Below are positions 5,280-5,521 of a stretch of DNA of 5,521 nucleotides, piece by piece. The stretch is from Spartobacteria bacterium. Lineage in GTDB: Bacteria; Verrucomicrobiota; Verrucomicrobiia; Chthoniobacterales; Chthoniobacteraceae. The notes under the pieces are model-generated. The model made no database searches and was not told where the DNA came from. It saw only the letters and a list, made by a program, of their open reading frames with translations. The position numbers and the translations under genes are program-made. Position 1 is the first letter of the stretch, and every line of letters starts with the position of its first letter. The stretch lies in NCBI GenBank assembly GCA_025350985.1, contig JANXWU010000353.1, forward strand, positions 1-5,521, given 5' to 3'.

Positions 5280-5521
5280 TTCTTCCCGAGCAACGGTTGC
5301 CACCACGCCCGATTCGCGACGTACCAATCCATTGTCTCCTTCAAGCCTTGGTCAAAGTTGTGCTGCGGCTTCCAGCCAAGCTCCGTGTGCATTTTCGTCG
5401 AGTCGATCGCGTAACGGCGGTCGTGGCCGAGTCGATCCTTCACATAATTGATCAGACTTTTCGAACGACCCAAGTGATCGAGAATGCGATGCACCACGTC
5501 GATGTTCTTCAGCTCGCTGTC
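5276..5521 (-). CDS. rfbB: dTDP-glucose 4,6-dehydratase, C-terminal part (partial, runs off the right edge)
   Basis: The last 81 residues of RmlB, the NAD-dependent short-chain dehydrogenase that converts dTDP-glucose to dTDP-4-dehydro-6-deoxyglucose. Reading in from the right edge, the frame is open from 5521 (DSELKNID...), so the GTG at 5497 is internal and not a start. The fragment shows the hallmark KSLINYVKDRLGHDRRYAID block followed by ELGWKP, then GLKETMDWYVAN and WWQPL near the end, all typical of the substrate-binding C-terminal domain. The catalytic YxxxK and the Rossmann loop are outside the window. The stop TGA at 5276-5278 overlaps the rfbD ATG, implying translational coupling in an operon transcribed right to left, probably for surface polysaccharide or glycoprotein rhamnose. 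Confidence 0.95.
   Translation of the reverse strand, partial: DSELKNIDVVHRILDHLGRSKSLINYVKDRLGHDRRYAIDSTKMHTELGWKPQHNFDQGLKETMDWYVANRAWWQPLLGKK

Overview
The window is GC-rich and gene-dense. It looks like a chromosomal segment from a Verrucomicrobiota-type bacterium (Planctomycetota is the main alternative). The lineage call is inference. It rests on an exported sulfatase with a long basic C-terminal tail, a PfkB-type sugar kinase of a style I associate with that group, and the near absence of Shine-Dalgarno (SD) sequences before the plus-strand genes. No rRNA, tRNA or CRISPR array was seen.

Layout. Positions 1-201 (minus strand) hold the N-terminus of a protein that runs off the left edge. 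It is probably a SWIM/SNF2-type helicase, and it starts at a GTG behind a clean GGAGGA ribosome binding site. Positions 240-454 hold a compact non-coding insertion: a 199-bp imperfect palindrome with 8+17-bp matching terminal inverted repeats. It is flanked by an 8-bp direct repeat with one mismatch, the signature of a MITE-like element. On the plus strand follow parA (527-1300, with no parB next to it), an exported sulfatase (1525-2883), a PfkB-family sugar kinase (2958-3989) and a small exported OB-fold protein of the tRNA_anti-like type (4003-4368). On the minus strand, converging on these, are rfbD (4404-5279) and the C-terminal end of rfbB (5276-5521, cut by the right edge), overlapping by 4 bp.

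How the genes work together. rfbB and rfbD are two steps of dTDP-L-rhamnose synthesis and form a translationally coupled operon for cell-surface polysaccharide. The sulfatase would remove sulfate esters from a glycan or similar substrate outside the cytoplasm, and the kinase would phosphorylate a sugar or nucleoside-like substrate inside. Their adjacency (74 bp, with a hairpin between them) fits a small catabolic unit, but nothing in the sequence proves the link. ParA belongs to chromosome or plasmid partition and is not obviously connected to its neighbours.

The most notable signals are the MITE-like element with its target-site duplication, the His-to-Arg change in the sulfatase GKWH motif, and the parA without an adjacent parB. 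I see no clearly new multi-gene system here.
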